64,000 nt of DNA from Rhodanobacter sp. C05 (GTDB taxonomy: Bacteria > Pseudomonadota > Gammaproteobacteria > Xanthomonadales > Rhodanobacteraceae). Position 1 is the first letter of the stretch. Each line of letters begins with the position of its first letter. The translations under genes were made by a program, and so were the position numbers. The notes under the pieces are model-generated. The model did no database searches, was not told where the DNA came from, and saw nothing but the letters and a program-made list of their open reading frames with translations. Positions 35,206 to 43,948 of the stretch are shown here, piece after piece. The DNA lies in assembly GCF_002001165.1 (NCBI RefSeq), contig NZ_MUNQ01000006.1, positions 124,001 to 188,000 on the forward strand, read 5' to 3'.

Positions 35206-37038
35206 ATGACTACCGAAACTGCCACCCTGATCGTCCAAGCCCTGCAGGCAGCGAGACCAGCCGATGCGGAGCGACTCTGTCGTGCGCAATTGGCCGATAA
35301 CCCCAATGACGAGCAGGTAATGCAGTTGCTCGCCCTCAGTCTGCATTTTCAAGGTCGTCTTGCCGAAGCGCTTGCGGCTTACGCCCGTTTGACCGAGTTG
35401 CAGCCCGAGTGCAGTGCCTATTGGTGCAACTACGGCACCGCATTGCTGGAAAGTGGCGTGACACCGGAAGCGGAGCGCGCCTACGCGACCGCGATCAGGC
35501 TGGATCGGGACAATCTCATGCCCAAGGTCCAGCTGGGTTTGCTGTTGCTTGCACGCAAGGACTACCTGGCCGCGCGCGAGACATTGCTTGACGCGTTCGA
35601 ACTCGACAAGAGTTCACCGCTGACGCGAATCCATGCAGCAAACGCCTGTTGCCTGTGCCAGGATTTTCATGGCGCCATGGACTTGCTGAAGCCTTGGCGG
35701 ACATGGTTGCCGCTGGAAAGCGAACCACTGCAGCTGGAGCTGGCCAAACTGCTGCAGCTGATGGGCGACACGCCGTCCTCCGTCGTACTTCTCGAGAATC
35801 TCATTGCCCGCAACCCGTCCCATCTGGAGGCACGATTGCTACTGGCAAAGGTGTACGAAAGAACGAACGAACTCGCCCGAAGCGAAATCATGGCGCGCGA
35901 CCTGCTTGAGGATCCCATGGTGTCGACCGAGGCGGCGCGGAGCGACGTCCAACACCTGTTCGCTACATTGGCACTGAGGAACGGCGACTACGCAAACGCG
36001 CGATCCGTGCTGGAACAAAGCGGACCGCGGCACACCAGCGATTACGCGCACTATTTCGAGTTGGCGGAGACATACGACAAGCTCGGCGCGCCGGGCCACG
36101 CAATGCAGGCCTTGCGGACGGCGCACGAATGGCAGGTGCAGGAGCTGCGGATAGCGTCGCCTGAGTTCTTCCTGCCGGAGTGCCCGGCGCTGCCGGCAGC
36201 GCTTCCACTGGTGACCCCCGACGCCTATCGCCGCTGGCCAGCAACGACAGCGCCCGAGGCAACGGATTCGCCAGTCTTCATCGTAGGCTTCCCCCGTTCC
36301 GGAACGACCCTGCTCGAACAGATGCTGGACGCACATCCGGGTCTGCAATCGATGGATGAGAACCCTTTCTTCAACCGGCTCGCCGACAGGCTGAAGAGTC
36401 ATGGCGAGGGAATCATGGACAGGCTGGAACTGCTCCAGCAGCGCGATTGCGACGAACTACGCAAGCTCTATCTGATCATGGTTTCCGAGAAGATCCCGCG
36501 GCGCTGGGATGCGCAACTGGTCGACAAGAACCCGCTGAACATGCTCTGGCTGCCGCTTATCTATCGGCTGTTTCCCAGGGCGAAGTTCATTCTTGCAGTG
36601 CGTCATCCGTGCGACGTGATCCTGAGCTGCTATATGCAGAACTTCCGTTCCAGCATCCTGGGTGCCGCATGCGCCAACCTGCCGCGGCTGGCTTCCGCTT
36701 ACGTGAGCGCGATGGATTACTGGCTGCAGAATGTGAGTATCTTTCAGCCTGATGTGCTGGTGTCACGCTATGAGGATCTGGTGGAAGATTTTTCCGGGCA
36801 TACAGCGCGTATTGCCCAATTTCTTGAGCTGGATGATTCGACGCCGATGCTGCGGTTCCACCAGCACGCCCGCGACAAGGGATATATCGCCACGCCGAGT
36901 TACGACCAGGTCATCGAGCCAGTCAACAGAAAAGGCATGAATCGCTGGATGCGGTATCAGCAGGAGTTCGAGTTGGTGCTTCCCACGCTCGAACCCATGC
37001 TTCGACACTGGGGCTATTCGAGCCATCCTGGCGAGTGA
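35206..37038 (+). CDS. TPR-repeat sulfotransferase
   Basis: A 610-residue protein with an N-terminal TPR array (about residues 1-300: EALAAYARLTELQPECSAYW, EAERAYATAIRLD, and repeats) fused to a PAPS-dependent sulfotransferase domain. The 5'-phosphosulfate loop is FIVGFPRSGTTLLEQML near residue 360. The 3'-phosphate-binding region is LAVRHPCDVILSCYMQNF, and LVSRYEDLVEDF is typical of the family. No signal peptide is present. It sits directly after a TonB receptor, an arrangement I recall as recurrent in Xanthomonadales and sphingomonads, so it may modify the receptor, its ligand or a secreted peptide; this is unproven. The start lacks a clear SD and lies just past a terminator. Confidence 0.87.
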   Translation: MTTETATLIVQALQAARPADAERLCRAQLADNPNDEQVMQLLALSLHFQGRLAEALAAYARLTELQPECSAYWCNYGTALLESGVTPEAERAYATAIRLDRDNLMPKVQLGLLLLARKDYLAARETLLDAFELDKSSPLTRIHAANACCLCQDFHGAMDLLKPWRTWLPLESEPLQLELAKLLQLMGDTPSSVVLLENLIARNPSHLEARLLLAKVYERTNELARSEIMARDLLEDPMVSTEAARSDVQHLFATLALRNGDYANARSVLEQSGPRHTSDYAHYFELAETYDKLGAPGHAMQALRTAHEWQVQELRIASPEFFLPECPALPAALPLVTPDAYRRWPATTAPEATDSPVFIVGFPRSGTTLLEQMLDAHPGLQSMDENPFFNRLADRLKSHGEGIMDRLELLQQRDCDELRKLYLIMVSEKIPRRWDAQLVDKNPLNMLWLPLIYRLFPRAKFILAVRHPCDVILSCYMQNFRSSILGAACANLPRLASAYVSAMDYWLQNVSIFQPDVLVSRYEDLVEDFSGHTARIAQFLELDDSTPMLRFHQHARDKGYIATPSYDQVIEPVNRKGMNRWMRYQQEFELVLPTLEPMLRHWGYSSHPGE

Positions 37039-37107
37039 CGAGTTTTCAACTCGCGGGAATTCAAAGCAGTTCCGGCAGGTTGAAGCGTCCAGCGGATGCC
37101 CATCGAT

Positions 37108-39090
37108 TCACGGCATGGTGAACGTGTCGTTGCGGCGATCGGCATCCGGCAGTGAATGCGCAGGGTCGATACTGACGGACGTCACCTTGTGCGTGCCATC
37201 CACATGGATCACGTAGCTGCGGTGCTGCTGCCAGGTTTCCCACGGCACGCGCACGTCCTGCTTGCTGCCGTCGTCGTAAAGCACCTCGATTGTGGCGGGC
37301 AGCACCAGCTGGTCAAGATTGGCCACCGTAACGTCGACACCTTTGTGGTAATCGCCGTCGGTGTACGCAGCTTTCTGCAACGCCAGGTCGAGTTGCCAGT
37401 TGTGCTGGTACCAGCCGCGCCAGAACCAGCCCAGGTCTTCGCCGGTTTCGCTTTCCATGAAGCGGAAGAAGTCTGACGGGCTGGGATGCTTGTATGCCCA
37501 GGTAGCTATGAAGCGGCGGAATGCCGGATCGAAGCGTTCCGGGCCAATGATCTGCTCGCGCAGCAGCACCAGGCCGTAGGCGCTCTTGAAGTAGGTAACC
37601 GGATGACGGTATTTCTCCGGCACCATGTCGGCACCGATCAGCATCGACGGTGCGGCGGCATCTGCCAGCACCTTGGCCATCTGGTCGCCGGGGCTGCCAC
37701 TGGCAGGCGCATATTCGCTGTCGCGCTTGGGCGCGTATTCGCCGTGGTTGAAGTGGTCGGCTTCGTAGATGTCGATGAAGGTGTTGAAGCCCTCATCGAT
37801 CCAGGCATCGCGGCGCTCGTTGCTGCCCACGATCATCGGGAACCAGCTGTGGCCGATCTCGTGCGCGATCAGCGCATGCAGCTCCGAGCCGTGGGATGTC
37901 TTGTCATCGAAGGTGATGGCCGGATATTCCATGCCGCCAGCGGTGCCGGCTTCGTTGATCGCCACTGGCCACGGGTAGGGGTACCACTGCTTCGAGAAAT
38001 ACTCGGTCGAAGCCTTGAGGTATTCGGTGGCACGATTCCACGCATCCTTGCCAGCGCTTTCGACCGGATAGGCCGACATCGCCAGCGCGGTTTTGCCGGC
38101 CGGCAGATTCATCCGCGCGGCGTCCCACACGAATGCTTTGGAAGCGCCGAAGGCAACGTCGCGACTGTTCTGGATGCGGAAGTGCCAGGTCAACGTACCG
38201 CCCTGTTTCGGACGGCTGGATGGCTGGGTGACTTCCTCCGCCGTGCGGATCATCACGGTGGTGTCGCTGTGGCGTGCCTGCTCCAGCCGTTGTTGCTCGG
38301 TTTTCGTCAGGACTTCGGCGGGATTCAGCAGTTCGCCGGATCCGACCACGATCATGTCCGAGGGCACGGTGATTGAATAATCGAAATCACCGTATTCGAG
38401 ATAGAACTCGCTGTTGAGATACGGCGCCGTGTCCCAACCGCGCAGGTCGTCATAGACACACATGCGCGGGTACCACTGCGCGATCTCGAAGATCTCGCCG
38501 TTCTTGCTTGGGTTCACGTCGGTACGGCCACCGAATTCGCCGGGCACCGTATAGCTCCACGCGATATGCACGCGCAGGCTGCCGCCGTTGCCCTTCAGTG
38601 CCTCCGGCAGCTGTATCTGCATGCGGGTATCGGAGATCACCCAGGTCGCTGCCTGTGTGTGGCCATGCGTGTCTTCGATTTCGACCGAGGCGATGGTGTA
38701 GCCATCGGTGAATTCCTTCGGGAAGCTGTCAGAGAATGCGCCGCGCGCATCCTTGCGATAGCGGTTCTGATCCAGCTGCAGCCACAGCACGTCGAGCGCG
38801 TCAGGGCTGTGGTTGGTGTAGTTGATCACTTCGCTGCCGCCGAGCTTGCGGCTGACCGGATCGAGCGTGGCCTTGATCTGGTAATCGGCGTGGTTCTGCC
38901 AGAACAGCGGCCCGGGCTTGCCGCTGGCCGAGCGGTAGGCAGTCGCTGGCTGCGGGTAGGCGAATGGGGCGAACGTCTGCCGCGGATCGAAACGCGCAGA
39001 GGTGCCGGTGTCCGTCGCATGGGACGGCAGCGCCGCTGCACACAGCAACGACAGGCAGGCGGCGAGGCATGGGAGCGTGAGGTTTTTCAT
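37108..39090 (-). CDS. M1-family zinc metallopeptidase (exported)
   Basis: A 660-residue exported aminopeptidase-like enzyme. A signal peptide opens it (MKNLTLPCLAACLSLLCAAA). An N-terminal beta domain has ATLDPVSRKLGGSEVINYTN. The catalytic domain has the exopeptidase-type loop AGGMEYPAITF and the zinc site HEIGHSWFPMIVG around residue 410, with the third ligand in WIDEGFNTFID. A typical C-terminal part follows (SDFFRFMESETGEDLGWFWRGWY). The usual ERAP-like C-domain is absent, as in the shorter bacterial M1 group. It lies 77 bp after the sugar isomerase gene on the same strand and converges with the sulfotransferase; whether it belongs to the mannoside operon is unclear. Confidence 0.9.
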   Translation of the reverse strand: MKNLTLPCLAACLSLLCAAALPSHATDTGTSARFDPRQTFAPFAYPQPATAYRSASGKPGPLFWQNHADYQIKATLDPVSRKLGGSEVINYTNHSPDALDVLWLQLDQNRYRKDARGAFSDSFPKEFTDGYTIASVEIEDTHGHTQAATWVISDTRMQIQLPEALKGNGGSLRVHIAWSYTVPGEFGGRTDVNPSKNGEIFEIAQWYPRMCVYDDLRGWDTAPYLNSEFYLEYGDFDYSITVPSDMIVVGSGELLNPAEVLTKTEQQRLEQARHSDTTVMIRTAEEVTQPSSRPKQGGTLTWHFRIQNSRDVAFGASKAFVWDAARMNLPAGKTALAMSAYPVESAGKDAWNRATEYLKASTEYFSKQWYPYPWPVAINEAGTAGGMEYPAITFDDKTSHGSELHALIAHEIGHSWFPMIVGSNERRDAWIDEGFNTFIDIYEADHFNHGEYAPKRDSEYAPASGSPGDQMAKVLADAAAPSMLIGADMVPEKYRHPVTYFKSAYGLVLLREQIIGPERFDPAFRRFIATWAYKHPSPSDFFRFMESETGEDLGWFWRGWYQHNWQLDLALQKAAYTDGDYHKGVDVTVANLDQLVLPATIEVLYDDGSKQDVRVPWETWQQHRSYVIHVDGTHKVTSVSIDPAHSLPDADRRNDTFTMP

Positions 39091-39167
39091 GCATCAGTTC
39101 CAGGGGATGGGGCTTGCGGCATCAGGTGCGTGATGGGGGAACGATGGCAGCACACCCGCCGACAGTA

Positions 39168-40394
39168 TCAGTACGGTGGAAGCACATGCAGCAGCTCGTA
39201 GCACGCACCCATGGTGTGGTAGTCGGTCTTGCCGGCCGGACTTTTCTCGTCGTCGATCTTGCGATTGTCGCGGGTGAGGATGCGGTACCACGCGCCGTAC
39301 TGGTGATCGACGAAATGCTGCCACGAGTACGCCCAAAGTTTCCCGTACCAGTCGTCATAGACCGGCAGGCCGGTGCGCGCGTGCAGCAGGGCAGCAGCGA
39401 CCAGCGATTCGGCCTGCACCCAGAAATACTTGTCGCCGTCGCACACGCTGCCATCCGGCGCGAAGCCGTAGCAGATGCCGCCGTATTCCTTGTCCCAGGC
39501 GCGTGCCAGCGCGGTGTCGAACAACCGCTTCGCGGTCGGCAGCAGCCAGTGTTCCTCGCGGCCGCGTTCGAGCAGCAGCGGCTCCAGGATCAGCAGCAGC
39601 TTGGCCCATTCGGTCTGGTGGCCCGGCTGGAAACCCCATGGTCGAAACAGGTGTCTGGGATCGTCGCGGTGATAGTCCCAGTCGATGTGCCAGTCGCGGT
39701 TGTAGTGCTCCCACACCAGTCCGCCAGTCTGGGTGGTCTGGCGGCGGGTCATGTGATCGGCAAGCGTGAGTGCACGCTCCAGATAACGTGGTTCGTCGCT
39801 GGCCTGGTAGGCTGCCAGCATCGCCTCGCACATGTGCATGTTCGCGTTCTGTCCGCGGTAGTCGCTGAACTGCCAGTCGGCATCGGCCTCGTCGCGGTAC
39901 AGCCCGGCTGCGGCATCCCAGTAGCGCTGTTCCAGCAGACGCCAGGTTTCGTCCATCCAGGCCGCGGCCTCGACGATGCCGGCCTGATAGGCGGTGGCGT
40001 AAGCAAGCAGCACGAAGGCCACGCCGTACGCGTGGTTGGTACGATCCTCCGGCCGGTTATCCATAAGTGTCCAGGCATAGCCGCCGCTGCGCGGATCCCG
40101 ATGCACCTCGCGCAGGTAGCGCAGGCCATGCCGTGCAGCATCGAGGTACTCGCTGTGGAGGGTGGCTGACGTATCAAGTTCGATCGCTGCCATGGCGTAG
40201 TTGAAGACGAAGCGCGTGCTGCTGACCAGGTGACGATGGCGGCGGTTGTAGATCGTGCCGTCGTCCTTGAAATAGTGGTAGAAACCACCGGTCGGATCGA
40301 TCGCGCGCGGGTGATAGAACGCCATGGTCTGCACCACATGGCTGCGCAGGAATGCAGCAGAGCGGAAGTCCGGCATGGCCGCAAGCATGCTCAT
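39168..40394 (-). CDS. AGE-family sugar isomerase/epimerase (probable mannose isomerase)
   Basis: A 408-residue (alpha/alpha)6-barrel enzyme of the N-acylglucosamine 2-epimerase family. Conserved stretches include NRRHRHLVSSTRFVFNYAMA, the histidine-bearing RTNHAYGVAFVLLAYA, GQNANMHMCEAMLAAYQ, RPWGFQPGHQTEWAKLLL and KYFWVQAESLVAAALL, ending with KTDYHTMGACYELLHVL. Family members interconvert mannose and fructose, epimerise cellobiose or act on GlcNAc. With a fructokinase overlapping upstream and a divergent GH92 mannosidase, mannose-to-fructose isomerisation is the best reading. It overlaps the fructokinase stop by 4 nt. Confidence 0.85.
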   Translation of the reverse strand: MSMLAAMPDFRSAAFLRSHVVQTMAFYHPRAIDPTGGFYHYFKDDGTIYNRRHRHLVSSTRFVFNYAMAAIELDTSATLHSEYLDAARHGLRYLREVHRDPRSGGYAWTLMDNRPEDRTNHAYGVAFVLLAYATAYQAGIVEAAAWMDETWRLLEQRYWDAAAGLYRDEADADWQFSDYRGQNANMHMCEAMLAAYQASDEPRYLERALTLADHMTRRQTTQTGGLVWEHYNRDWHIDWDYHRDDPRHLFRPWGFQPGHQTEWAKLLLILEPLLLERGREEHWLLPTAKRLFDTALARAWDKEYGGICYGFAPDGSVCDGDKYFWVQAESLVAAALLHARTGLPVYDDWYGKLWAYSWQHFVDHQYGAWYRILTRDNRKIDDEKSPAGKTDYHTMGACYELLHVLPPY

Positions 40395-41371
40395 GCCTGC
40401 TGCTCCATGAAGGCCAGCACTTCGTCGCCACGCGGCATGGCGGCGAACGAACCCTGGCGAGTCACGGTCAGCGCACCACAGGCAGCAGCAAAACGCAGCA
40501 TGGCGTGCAGGCGCGGCAGTTCGGTCACCAGTCGCTCGATCCGGTCAGGGGCGGCCGCAAGCTCGGCCAGACAGCACAGCAGGCCACCAACGAACGCGTC
40601 GCCGGCGGCCGTGGTGTCGACGACTTCGGCCGGATAACACGGCAACTCGCCCTCGGCATCGGGATGGAACCAGCGCAGCGGCTTCGCGCCGTCGGTCACC
40701 ACCACCAGTCTGGTGCGGCCCAGCCATAGCCGGTCGAGCGCCGCCTGTTCGCCATCCACCGCGAGCCACGCGAATTCTTCGGCGCACATTTTCACCACGT
40801 CGGCCAGATGCAGGGCCGGCCACAGCAGCGGCCGCGGATCGACTTCGGCAGGCCACAGCGCCGGGCGCAGGTTGACGTCGAAGCTGACCAGCGCACCGCT
40901 GCCATGCGCGCGTTGCATGCCTTCACGGGTGGTCGCGGCCAGCGTCGGGTCGGTCATGCTGTTGGAGCAGACGTGGAATACCGCGATATCGCGGAACGTA
41001 TCGGCACGAAAATGCGCCGGCCGGAACAGCAGGTCGGCCGTATGCTCCCGGTAGAAACTGAAGCTGCGCTCGCCATGCGCATCCAGCGTGACGAAGGCAA
41101 GCGCAGTATTCGCCGCTTCGGCACGTGCGATGTCGTCGGTACCGACGCCGGCCTGCTGCAGGCTGTGCAGCAGGAAGTCGCCAAAGCGGTCACGAGACAA
41201 CATGCCGGCGAAACGCGCCGTACCGCCGAGTCGCGCCGCCGCCACCGCGACGTTTGCAGGGGCGCCGCCGGCAAACGGCACGAAGCGCTGCGCAAAGCCG
41301 GAAACGTCGCCGCCCTCGGCATGAAAATCGATCAGTGCTTCACCGAAGCACAGGATGGGTCGCGTGGACAT
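40391..41371 (-). CDS. PfkB-family carbohydrate kinase (probable fructokinase)
   Basis: A 326-residue ribokinase-fold kinase. N-terminal CFGEALIDFHAEG, the sugar-binding FVPFAGGAPANVAVAAARLG and the C-terminal anion-hole/catalytic motif DTTAAGDAFVGGLL are all intact. ATG 41371 (MSTRPILCFG) is used; the open frame upstream lacks family sequence. It sits between the FucP-type transporter and the AGE isomerase with ATGA overlap to the latter. It should phosphorylate the fructose made from mannose to fructose-6-phosphate. A 2-keto-3-deoxygluconate kinase is the main alternative within this family. Confidence 0.87.
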   Translation of the reverse strand: MSTRPILCFGEALIDFHAEGGDVSGFAQRFVPFAGGAPANVAVAAARLGGTARFAGMLSRDRFGDFLLHSLQQAGVGTDDIARAEAANTALAFVTLDAHGERSFSFYREHTADLLFRPAHFRADTFRDIAVFHVCSNSMTDPTLAATTREGMQRAHGSGALVSFDVNLRPALWPAEVDPRPLLWPALHLADVVKMCAEEFAWLAVDGEQAALDRLWLGRTRLVVVTDGAKPLRWFHPDAEGELPCYPAEVVDTTAAGDAFVGGLLCCLAELAAAPDRIERLVTELPRLHAMLRFAAACGALTVTRQGSFAAMPRGDEVLAFMEQQA

Positions 41372-41427
41372 GGTCAGGATTTCTTGGATGAGGAGTGAAT
41401 CGCAGCAGCAACGCCTTCGATGGCGAC

Positions 41428-42738
41428 TTACGGAATGGTGCGAACGCGGGAGCCGCTGATGCCGTAGAACAGGATGTACAGGTAGCACAGCAGCGGCAGG
41501 AAGAAGGCATGCTGAAGGCCGATGTGGTCGGCGAACTTGCCTTCAGCCCAGGGAATCAGTGCACCACCAACGATCGCCATGATCAGCAGGCTGGAGGCCT
41601 TGCTGGTCATCGGCCCCAGCCGCTCGATGCCGAGCGCGAAGATGGTCGGGAACATGATCGAGTTGAACAGGCCGATCGCGATGATGCTGTACATCGCTAC
41701 ATCACCGCTGCTGAGCATGGTGGTGAGTACCAGCAGTGCATTGATCGCGGCGAAGGTGGCCAGCAGCTTGCGCGGCGAAAATTTCGCCATCAGCGCGGAG
41801 CCGAGGAAGCGGCCGACCATGGCGCCACCCCAGTAAAAGGAAACGTAGTGCGCAGCCTCCTGCTCGCTCATGTGACCGATGTCGGGCATCGACAGGTAGT
41901 TGACCATGAAGCTGCCGATCGACACTTCCGCGCCGACATAGAAGAAGATGCCCAGCACGCCGAACAGCACATGCGGATGACGCAGCACTTCGATGAAACC
42001 ATGCCTGTCGTGGTCGTCCTGATCGGTGGTCCCGGTCAAGGCGGGCAGGCGGAACAGCCACACGAAGGCCGCCAGCAGGAACAACACCACGGCCAGTCCG
42101 ATGTACGGGAATTGCACGGCCTGCGCCTGCTGGGTGTCATAGAGCAGTCGTTGGGCCGGCGCCAGCGCGGCTAGGTCAGTTGGATCCTTGACCACGTTGG
42201 ACAGGATCAGCAGGCCGCCGAAGAGGGGAGCAAGCGTGGTGCCGAGTGAGTTCAATGCCTGCGCGAGGGTCAATCGACTGGAGCTGGTTTTCTCAGGGCC
42301 CAGCAACGCCACATAGGGATTGGCGGCCACCTGCAGCACGGTGATGCCGGTGGCCAGTACAAACAAGGCGCCGAGGAAGGCCGGGTACAGGTGCAGGCTT
42401 GCCGCTGGCCAGAAGCCCAGCGCACCCAGTCCGGCAATCGCAAGCCCGGCGACGATGCCCTTCTTGTAGCCGAGAGTTGCGATCAGCCGGCCTGCCGGCA
42501 TCCCCATCAGGAAGTACGCGCCGAAGAAAGTGAACTGCACCAGGATCGCCTGGGCGTAATTGAGCTGGAAGATCGACTTCAGATGCGGGATCAGGATGTC
42601 GTTCAGGCAGGTCAGGAAGCCCCACATGAAGAAGATCGTGGTGAGCACGCCCATCGCCATCGGGTAATCGGTGTAGCGCTCCTTGCCACCGCCGGAGGTG
42701 GTCGCGAGAGGTGATTGCGGTGGAGTGGCAAAGGCCAT
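41428..42738 (-). CDS. FucP-type MFS sugar:proton symporter
   Basis: A 436-residue twelve-helix transporter of the FHS/FucP group. Start ATG 42738 begins MAFATPPQSP, followed by the diagnostic first helix MGVLTTIFFMWGFLTCLNDIL. Also present are the loop GRLIATLGYKKGI, VLATGITVLQVAANPYVALLGP in helix 4-5, and FYWGGAMVGRFLGSALM in the second half. The longer open frame upstream reads antisense to lacI and is not part of it. Gene order after the LacI regulator and before fructokinase suggests mannose or a manno-oligosaccharide as cargo; related proteins take fucose, glucose, galactose or GlcNAc. Confidence 0.88.
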   Translation of the reverse strand: MAFATPPQSPLATTSGGGKERYTDYPMAMGVLTTIFFMWGFLTCLNDILIPHLKSIFQLNYAQAILVQFTFFGAYFLMGMPAGRLIATLGYKKGIVAGLAIAGLGALGFWPAASLHLYPAFLGALFVLATGITVLQVAANPYVALLGPEKTSSSRLTLAQALNSLGTTLAPLFGGLLILSNVVKDPTDLAALAPAQRLLYDTQQAQAVQFPYIGLAVVLFLLAAFVWLFRLPALTGTTDQDDHDRHGFIEVLRHPHVLFGVLGIFFYVGAEVSIGSFMVNYLSMPDIGHMSEQEAAHYVSFYWGGAMVGRFLGSALMAKFSPRKLLATFAAINALLVLTTMLSSGDVAMYSIIAIGLFNSIMFPTIFALGIERLGPMTSKASSLLIMAIVGGALIPWAEGKFADHIGLQHAFFLPLLCYLYILFYGISGSRVRTIP

Positions 42739-42758
42739 GTGGATTCCCCTGAGGGTGC

Positions 42759-43811
42759 TCAGACGGTGGGTGGAGGACAGCTGCTTGCGCGCACCACCAG
42801 TTGCACCGGTGCAATGGTATGCCGGGTCAAGGCGGTGGGATCGCGCAGGCGTTGCAGCAGCAATTCGGCCGCCTGACGACCGCGTGCGAGCGGTGCGGTG
42901 GTAAGTGTGGTCAGTGGCGGCATGCTCATCGATGCCTCGGCGATGTCGTCGAAGCCGGTCAGGGCGAAGTCGCGGCCTGGCTGCAGCCCGCGCTGGCTGA
43001 GGCCGAGCATCAGGCCAAGTGCCACCGCGTCGTTGTAGCAGACAGCCGCAGTCGGCATCGGCGCAGCTGCGAAAAGTGCGGCGGTCTGGCTGGCGGCATC
43101 GAGTCGGGTCGGCGCACATTCCAGCTGCCAGTGCGGCTCGATGCGCAGACCTGCCGCCTGCATCGCTTCGGTATATCCGGCATGGCGTTGCCGGCAGGAA
43201 CTGGCAGCGCGATGGCCGCCGAAGAAGGCAATGCGCCGATGGCCTTGCGCGATCAGGTGCTCGGTGGCGAGTCGTGTGCCGCGCTGGTTGTCCAGCGCCA
43301 GCAGATCCCAGTGCGCGTATTCGGGCAGGTTGCCACCCAGTTCGCGATTGAACAGCAGCAGCGGTGTCTGCGCACCCATGGCGGCGAGTACCTGCTGTGC
43401 GCTGCTGCCTTCGGCCGGCGACAGAATGATGCCGGCCGGACCATGCTCGATCAACGAGCCGAGCACGGCCTGCTCGCGCGTCGAGGACTCGCTGGTGCAG
43501 CCGAGCAGGGTGACGAAGCCGGCCTCGCCCACCACAGCGTCGACGCCGGCGGCGAATTCGGCAAAGAACGGATTGGCCAGGTCGTTCAGCACCAGGGCGA
43601 TGCTGGAGGAGGTGCGCCGGCGCAGGTTGGCGGCGGCGCGGTTGTAGACGTAACCCTGCCGTCGCAGTTCTTCCTCGACGCGGGCACGGGTGTGCTTGTT
43701 CACCAGCGGGCTGCCGCGCAGCACCAATGACACCGTGGCGCGCGAGACGCCGCACCCGGCTGCTACGTCGCTGAGGGTGATCTTGTGCCGGACCGGGGTG
43801 ATGCTCTGCAT
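42759..43811 (-). CDS. LacI-family repressor of the mannoside locus
   Basis: A 350-residue repressor. The helix-turn-helix and hinge read ITLSDVAAGCGVSRATVSLVLRG and continue to NRAAANLRRRTSSSIALVLND. A periplasmic-binding-protein-like effector domain follows (LANPFFAEFAAGVDAVV, AFFGGHRAAS, VCYNDAVALGLMLGL, LTGFDDIAEASMS). ATG 43811 starts MQSITPVRHK; the upstream extension would cross its own operator. It is divergent from GH92 and heads the minus-strand genes for the transporter, fructokinase and isomerase, so it probably represses both arms through the two identical operators between 43825 and 43931. The inducer is unknown; mannose or a phosphorylated derivative is plausible. Confidence 0.9.
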   Translation of the reverse strand: MQSITPVRHKITLSDVAAGCGVSRATVSLVLRGSPLVNKHTRARVEEELRRQGYVYNRAAANLRRRTSSSIALVLNDLANPFFAEFAAGVDAVVGEAGFVTLLGCTSESSTREQAVLGSLIEHGPAGIILSPAEGSSAQQVLAAMGAQTPLLLFNRELGGNLPEYAHWDLLALDNQRGTRLATEHLIAQGHRRIAFFGGHRAASSCRQRHAGYTEAMQAAGLRIEPHWQLECAPTRLDAASQTAALFAAAPMPTAAVCYNDAVALGLMLGLSQRGLQPGRDFALTGFDDIAEASMSMPPLTTLTTAPLARGRQAAELLLQRLRDPTALTRHTIAPVQLVVRASSCPPPTV

Positions 43812-43824
43812 CGTTATTTCCAGA

Positions 43825-43838
43825 TTGGAACGATCCAA
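43825..43838. promoter_or_regulatory. LacI-type operator, copy 1
   Basis: TTGGAACGATCCAA, an imperfect dyad with the central CG typical of LacI-family operators. It lies 13 bp upstream of the lacI start codon and is repeated exactly at 43918. Confidence 0.8.
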
Positions 43839-43917
43839 ATGTAACCATGTCGGCACAACGCCGTCGATCTCGCAGCGCAACATGCGATGCGCCGACGGCA
43901 GTGCTAGCGTGCCGCAT

Positions 43918-43931
43918 TTGGAACGATCCAA
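43918..43931. promoter_or_regulatory. LacI-type operator, copy 2
   Basis: Second exact copy of TTGGAACGATCCAA, ending 17 bp before the GH92 start codon. The two copies are 93 bp apart (start to start), roughly nine helical turns, which would suit looping by a tetrameric or paired repressor. Confidence 0.8.
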
Positions 43932-43948
43932 GTATGGAGAATCGCGCG

